Source of the DNA: Mercurialis annua
Lineage: Eukaryota; Streptophyta; Magnoliopsida; Malpighiales; Euphorbiaceae
Reading direction: 5' to 3'
Assembly (NCBI RefSeq): GCF_937616625.2
Contig: NC_065572.1
Span: 69,872,653 to 69,936,652 of the forward strand
Length of the DNA: 64,000 bases
The notes under the pieces were generated by a model, which was given only the letters and a program-made list of their open reading frames with translations, was not told where the DNA came from and made no database searches. Position 1 is the first letter of the stretch, and the number at the start of each line of letters is the position of its first letter. The translations under genes and the position numbers were made by a program. Shown here one piece after another: positions 57,973 to 64,000 of the stretch.

Positions 57973-58833
57973 TTAGACAAAGAAAGCTGTTTTGTGCATG
58001 CAAAATTTTGTAGAATTTGGGTTACCTGTGATCTTAAAATTCCAGAGATTACCCTTGGAAGAAACCAAGTTCTCTTCGCATAGGAATTCCCAGGAAAACC
58101 ACTTCTCAATTGTTCGATCCACATCATGTACCAGTACTTCTGTTGTGTTTCCAGCTCTTGCTATCACACTAGCCGTATAAATTGCAGCCATCCTGCCTGG
58201 GGCTTCTGGTGAGTGTCCACTTGGTCCGTCCACCACCACTATATCCCATCTTTGCTTATAAACTTCTTCAGGTAAATGTCTTAATGCAAGTTTGCATGTC
58301 GAATTTTGAAGCCTTGCTGATCTGGGAACACAAGCTCGAGTTTTCCTTGCATGTTTGAGCAGCTGATAAGCTTTTTTTGCAGGTTCATGGTAGTCAACCT
58401 TATAGATATGAGTGCTGTTAGTTTTTGCTCTGACTGAATTTATCTTGTCAGGATCATCCTCTAGAAAGACAGTGATGCCGCCTGAATTTATTGATGAGAG
58501 CTTTAGGTATTGAGCCTCCAGTCCAAAAAAAAGAAGGTTGCAGGGCGATTTGCGCTTAACGAGATTAGAGAGAAGCTCAAATTCCTTTTTTGTGAGGACG
58601 GTTGCAGTGGTGGAAGTATTTTGTTGAGCGAGTGAGCTGTTAGGTACATTTGATGAAACATTGCTGCATTTTGGAGATGAGAAACTACATGCGGGTTGCA
58701 TATTTGGAGGTAGCGTAGGCAACGGAGAATGAGAAGGATTTGTAGTGGTAGCAATTCTAAGAAGTCTAAGAATGGAGATGGTTGATAAAATGAAAACAAG
58801 CAGAGGTATGAGTTTTCTTCCGGGAATTTTCAT
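57973..58833 (-). CDS. DUF579 polysaccharide methyltransferase-like protein (GXM/IRX15 family)
   Basis: An intronless gene of 286 residues from the ATG at 58833 (MKIPGRKL). The frame extends 42 codons further upstream to 58959, but starting here puts the hydrophobic segment (about 5-25) right at the N-terminus, as expected for a Golgi type II membrane protein. The body has the DUF579 landmarks: LVKRKSPCNLLFFGL, GGITVFLEDD, WDIVVVDGPSGHSPEAPGRM, VHDVDR and EFLC. Family members methylate glucuronic acid on xylan (GXM) or arabinogalactan (AGM), or support xylan synthesis (IRX15). NLVKRKSPCN is closest to GXM, but the S-adenosylmethionine loop reads FGLEAQY instead of the usual FGLGHDS, so substrate and activity are uncertain. 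Convergent with TITAN-like. Confidence 0.85.
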   Translation of the reverse strand: MKIPGRKLIPLLVFILSTISILRLLRIATTTNPSHSPLPTLPPNMQPACSFSSPKCSNVSSNVPNSSLAQQNTSTTATVLTKKEFELLSNLVKRKSPCNLLFFGLEAQYLKLSSINSGGITVFLEDDPDKINSVRAKTNSTHIYKVDYHEPAKKAYQLLKHARKTRACVPRSARLQNSTCKLALRHLPEEVYKQRWDIVVVDGPSGHSPEAPGRMAAIYTASVIARAGNTTEVLVHDVDRTIEKWFSWEFLCEENLVSSKGNLWNFKITGNPNSTKFCMHKTAFFV

Positions 58834-60735
58834 AGTTTTATTTCCTTTGAAAGATTTGCAGATGACAGGTGAAATGGGATCTGTTTCAGGTGAGCTTGGA
58901 GGGGAAAACCTGACCAGAGGAGTTGAAAATGAACAGTAATGAGGCAATTCTGGTGGCATTTTTCCTCTCTTGTCCCTGGCCTTTTCCTATAGCAAGATCA
59001 CATCTGTTACAAGGTATTGGTGAGATTTCTATGACAAGAAGTGTGTTATTATGATGCTTTCTCCTTTACTATTAGTCAGTTTGAGTGTGCAAGAAGGAAT
59101 GAGCACAAATTTGCTTTTGTTTCAAGTGTTATCTTCTTCCTGCAGGTAGCTGTCAGCTTGTTACCTAATTGTTACGGTTACCATTTTTACAAATCAATGA
59201 TGCTTATGTGTATCATTTCTGAAAATATATGACTGACAGGGGTGCTCTTTCAATCTTTTTCTGTAGATGGCGACTCGGGTCTTGAAATTTGTAGGACGTC
59301 GGTTCGTTGACGGATAGCTGTCATTCTGCCCTTTTTGGGGTCGTTTGGTTATTTGAGTGAAGCTGAAGAAGGGTGATGTTTAAGTTGCAGGGTTGTTTTC
59401 AATCAGTTTTGACTCCAGATGTCTGGTAGACATGGGCAATTAATTAAGGTAATTAGTTTATTGATTTTATGTTCTTTATTTATTTCCTATGTGAAATTTT
59501 ATTATACTCCAGAACGTCATAAAAAGTAGTAACACGAAAACAAAAGCTCACAACTTTGAGTATATCGTCAACAACTATTGTTGAACAACATAGTATTGAC
59601 TTGAGACAAAAATTAAGGTTTAACCGAACATTGACTTAGAGCAGTTATTGCAAGGATGTACATAAACATCATACTAAATTTCTCAGTTAGAAGACTTATT
59701 CTTAATAGTCATTTATTTAGTTTTGTAAATTGAATTATCAAGTCATCTATTAGAAAGGACAAATTTGAAAAACGATTATTAAAATCATCTTAAAATTCTA
59801 AAAGGTCAAGTAATTTGTATACAAATATATTTGGCCAGATCGACAATTTAAAAAAACGGTGAGAGTGAATTCTTTTTCTGCTATCAGACCTCAATTGACA
59901 GTGATGCAGGTAAGTATGAAGTTAACTTCCCGTATATTTTTATTCAATCATGTAATGAAAATAACAAGTTTATATATTATTTTAAACTAAGGGTAATGTA
60001 ACGTTGTCATCGTATACATTTTTCTTGAAATTTTGTCTCTACGTAAGTTTTTTCTGAAGGAATCTCCATAAGGAATCTACATATTTTTACAAAGACAGAT
60101 ATTATAAAATATGTGACCCGGACTAAAATGCACTGATTTGACAATTAAAAGACATTGATATGGACAATATGGGCTAAATTAAACCCTCAGTTTTTTAAAA
60201 AAGAATAAATTAAACATTTGATTTTTATAAAATACAATTAGACCTATATAAAAAATAATTTGAAAAAAAATTAATATTCAATTAAAATATAATAGATATT
60301 ATATATTAGCAAAATACAATAATTAATACTATTCTATGAAAAATAATTTTAACTGGAAACTGGAAACTGGAAACTTGATATTTGATAATGTTAAATATAA
60401 ATAGTTATTATATTTACATTAAATTAACTTGATACAATATGTATTAATTTCTATTATAATCACTTTATATAGATATTCTGTTTGATCAAGCTATAATGCT
60501 GGACCTCTGGATCTAGTGGTCAAGGGTGAGGTTCAAGACTTTGTAAAAAATTGAAAGCTGTTTAAGAAGACTATTTGAAGAATTGAAGGCTATTATAATA
60601 CCATTTGTAACATCCTTTGTAAATATAACCCTTGTAATTTGTAAATATAAGTTATAATTTTTGGATTTTACCATTCATTGTTAGAGGCGTAGCTGTAATC
60701 AGATTGTGGGGTTCTTCGACCTCATGTTTTTTTTT

Positions 60736-60784
<49 letters not shown>

Positions 60785-62360
60785 TATCTAATTTCATTTC
60801 TATTAGACTCCAAAATTTATAATAAACAATAATTAGTTTTATCTTTTAAATGTATTTTTAGTATTATAAGCTATAAATTTTAAAAAAACTAACTAAATAA
60901 GTTTTTTAACTCATTTTTAGCATTGTAATTTTCTTAAATTTTAAAAAAAGAATACCTAAATAAAAAATTTTGATTTTTTTTAATATGCACTCCATAAATT
61001 GTTAATTAAAATAACTAAAAACAATTTTGTGAAGGAAAAAAAAGAGCTTTAAACTCATTTATCAAACTAAGTTTATAAATAATTAAATCATGTCTTACTT
61101 ATTTATAAATAAATTCATCCATTATATATTTTAATATTTTGTTTGTTGACTTTTTTGTGGACGAACTCAAATAAATAAGAAAGAGAAATTTCATTAAATA
61201 GTTTTATTTGATAGTGCAAAATATGAAAATTTATTAAGAATAATTATAAAATATTTATTGTATTATTGATTATTATATAGTCAAAATTTACATGTATTTA
61301 TGTTTGAAATTTATTAGATATATGTACTCCATTATGTAAAATTATAAATCTGCACTGTTCATAGTGTTTAACCCAATTTAAATATTTAAAGAAAACTATA
61401 GCCTTTTGATGTTATTAAATATAAAAGTATCAAATTACAATATTTATATATTTATAATTATGTGACCAAGTCACTTTCTAATTAAAGTTGGCATTTCAAC
61501 AATATCATTTCTAAATTAGCACCACAAATTAAAATAGTCTTGAAAACCTTAAACGGTCACTTTCGTTTAATTTAAATTCCATTTGCTGATCTTTCATCAA
61601 ATAAAATAGTGTATGAATGCACACTTTCTTGCCATTTTCATTTAAAAGTTCAACCTCCTTTTATCATATTGGACGTAAGCTAAACTAGTGGTATAAACCT
61701 AGGTTTATTCCATATTCTTGCCAATCCCACTGATGATCATATGATTACATAATAGTACCACGGATACAAATTACAAATTCAAATAACAATTCATGAGTCA
61801 CATAAATAAATATGTTAATTGAACTGATTAAGCAATTTGTGTCATATTAATCTATTACTATATTAAATGTGTTGTATTTGTATTTAAACTTTAACACGTA
61901 TAATAAAACGCGTACATCGAGACTATGGAAGAATAAAAACGAACTAAATAGTCAAATATATTTAATCCGGACTGAAGAAGTCCTATTTCTGCTTGACACG
62001 GCACATTTATAATACGCTAACACGAATAGTGAGCTCAATATGAGTACATCGAGACCATGGATTCAAATAACAATGATCCCCAGATACATAACATATATAG
62101 TTGTCACTATCAGCTAGCCTTTCTTTAATAAAAACTCAATTCAGATCCAACTCTGCAACAAGAATTGTTATTTTCTTGAGAGTTTGGCCTGGTCTTCCCT
62201 TCACACTTGCCTCCATTTCATCCTCCAACTTCCCCGTTTCTTCATTTTCTCTACATATTCACTCCCTTATGACAAGTTTCAGTATATATTCCTTTATATT
62301 TCCTCTCGGATCATCGTTTCTTTAGCAATCAGCTCTGTTTTAGAGCAGACAACAGTCACC
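58834..62360. other. AT-rich intergenic gap
   Basis: Contains the DUF579 5' region at its left and the 5' region of the next plus-strand gene at its right. In between only AT-rich DNA and a long (AT)n run (60739-60779) were seen. A patch near 60495-60560 (CTAGTGGTCAAGG, GAGGTTCAAGAC) is weakly tRNA-like. Confidence 0.5.
60739..60779. repeat. (AT)n microsatellite
   Basis: About twenty uninterrupted AT units; likely polymorphic. Confidence 0.95.
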
Positions 62361-63555
62361 ATGGGAACCAAAATGGAAGGATCGAAGGTAATTTTCTTTT
62401 TGTTTAGTTAGTAATATGTCATATTTTAGCATCATACTTCAGATTCTGACCAATTTCTTGACAAATTAACTTATAGCCCAAGAAATCACTTTTTGCATCT
62501 ATAGCCAAACCCTCAGTCGAAGATGGCAGACCAAGCAGCATGGTTGTCAAGGTAAAATCTCAAAATCTATTTTCTCCAATTATAGAGAGAATCTAACAGA
62601 AGTTGTGATTGTTTTCTTATTCGGCAAACAGAAGGCACATACTGTAATTCCTGCACATATTGTAGCAGAAGCAATATCGACAATCCGCGGTCTTGATCTC
62701 CGATGGTCCGGTCCGATAACAGCAACAGAAATGCAATACGTCGAACAGTATGTCTTAGCGAAGTATCCCCAGTACGCTGGTCTTCTCGTCGGAGAAAAGA
62801 TAGATCTTTCTACTTTGTGCATTAATGAAGAAATTCCAGAGGCAGCAACACCGGATGATAAGAAAAAATCGCCGAGGAACAATTTCAGAGAGGCCTCTTT
62901 GCCTTCTCCCGGAAGTAATTTCCCCGATTTGGAGAGAATACAGTTAGAACCATCGAGGTTGCTCGATATACTCACAAAGAAATCATCTTTTCCGGGGAGT
63001 TTCATTTCAATACCTGAAATTCAAGCTCAGAATAGAGTTTTGAAGCACTGTGGATTACCTGATGATGATTATCTGGTTCTGTTCACTCCTAATTACAAAG
63101 ATGCAATGATGTTAGTAGGCGAAAGTTACCCGTTCTTCAGAGGAAATTTCTACATGAGTGTTCTTTCAGAAAAAATGGATTATGTACGGGAATTCGCGGC
63201 TTACAAGGAATCGAAAGTGATCTTGGCACCGGAGGCTTGGTTGGATTTGAGGATTAAAGGATCACAGCTTAGCCAGTATTTCAGGAGAAAGTGCAAGAAC
63301 AGCCCGAAAGGGCTATTTTGTTATCCGGCTGATGTTGATGGGATTCGCTACTCGATGCACTGGGTTTCCGAAGCTCATCGAAACTCGTGGCATGTTCTTC
63401 TAGATGCGACTGCGCTTGTGATGGAGAAGGATAGGATGAACCTTGCACTATACAGGCCTGATTTTGTTTTGTGTAGTCCTGAAGCTAATTCTTCAAGCAT
63501 CACTTGTCTCCTTGTTAGGAAGAAATCTTTTGATGCTTCAACCTCACTTCAATGA
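62361..63555 (+). CDS. Molybdenum cofactor sulfurase-like (PLP-transferase fold) protein, lysine motif absent
   Basis: Three exons, 62361-62387, 62477-62551 and 62632-63555, all GT-AG and in frame, give 341 residues. The N-terminal 70 or so are variable. The conserved part includes PEIQAQNRVLKHCGL, VLFTPNYKDAMMLVGESYPF, ESKVILAPEAWLDLRIKGSQ, LSQYFRRKCKNSPKGLF, SEAHRNSWHVLLDATAL and RPDFVLCSP. These match a plant family annotated as PLP-dependent transferases or molybdenum cofactor sulfurase-like. In true sulfurases a lysine that binds PLP follows the DFV segment; here the equivalent stretch (CSPEANSSSITCLLVRK) has no S-x-x-K motif, so catalysis is doubtful. Family name is by recollection of related proteins. 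Confidence 0.7.
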
Positions 63556-64000
63556 GTGAGAAGGGTAAAATCGGTATGTGAATATTGAATATCTGCATAT
63601 TTGTTTAGTATAAGCTACTGCAACTTGGAGTTCTTTTGCTTTTCTTTCCTCAAAAATTCAGTGATTGAATTTGGTTTATTATAACCTCATACTTAATAAT
63701 GTTTCCAAGAAATGGATTTTGATTGGATTACGGTGTAAAATTTGCAATCGTGTTATGAGTTCTCAAAGCTCTGCAGTTCGAGCTAGACGTATGCATTCAA
63801 TTTAAACCGAGCTAAAATTTTAAACTTTTAAAATCAAATTGAACTAAATAATGAAACAATTGCTTCAGTTGATTTTTCACATTTTCTAGTTTGAGTTATC
63901 AAATTTTATTTATTTTAAATCAAACTAATTCAAATTTATAGATTCTGTTTGAATTTTACGCACCTGAGTTCCAGCTAAATTTATTAAACTCATTCTTGAT
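63556..64000. other. 3' flank, nothing further recognised
   Basis: Begins with the 3' UTR of the preceding gene; the rest is AT-rich without a gene. Confidence 0.5.

Noticed and set aside
58834..58959. 42-residue N-terminal extension of the DUF579 protein
   Set aside because: Frame is open, but starting at 58833 places the membrane segment at the N-terminus as in the family; the upstream ATG is less likely.

Overview
The window is nuclear DNA of a flowering plant, most likely a eudicot. It is AT-rich, its genes have many short GT-AG introns, and the gaps are full of plant transposons. The host genes recognised are UBA5, dCMP deaminase, TITAN-like/CENATAC, a DUF579 methyltransferase and a molybdenum cofactor sulfurase-like protein. 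I cannot name the species.

Region by region. 1-7697 is gene-free and holds small foldback elements plus a 2.6-kb non-autonomous Mutator-like element (3873-6513) with an internal AT-rich array. 7698-17895 is a complete Tat-lineage Ty3/gypsy retrotransposon on the minus strand. Its 458-bp LTRs differ at 2 sites, its target duplication is perfect (ATATA), its gag-pol frame is intact, and it carries a spliced gene on the opposite strand. 17896-22870 is gene-free apart from a poly-A-tailed retroposon. 23043-27709 is UBA5 (plus strand, 14 exons), tail to tail with a nine-exon dCMP deaminase at 28489-31291 (minus strand). 31292-38577 is gene-free with several DNA transposon derivatives (MULE, Tourist-like dimer, hAT). 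38578-45406 is a second, very young Tat-related element with identical 593-bp LTRs and TTAAT duplications. It encodes only gag-protease, plus its own three-exon opposite-strand gene. 46066-46566 is a small intronless gene resembling only the C-terminal module of SGR5-type IDD factors. 46567-53697 is gene-poor. 53698-57138 is TITAN-like (plus), convergent with a DUF579 gene at 57973-58833 (minus). 62361-63555 is a three-exon molybdenum cofactor sulfurase-like gene.

The most interesting system is the pair of Tat elements. One is potentially autonomous and the other lacks reverse transcriptase, RNase H and integrase. Both nevertheless keep a spliceable gene on the strand opposite to gag-pol, with the same order: gypsy-associated globular domain, low-complexity or nuclear-localisation region, coiled coil. 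Both genes also share intron phases (1 then 0) and converge on gag/pol across a short tandem-repeat spacer. Retention of open frames in two separate young families suggests the opposite-strand protein is useful to the element. The host genes are unrelated housekeeping or developmental genes that do not form a pathway.
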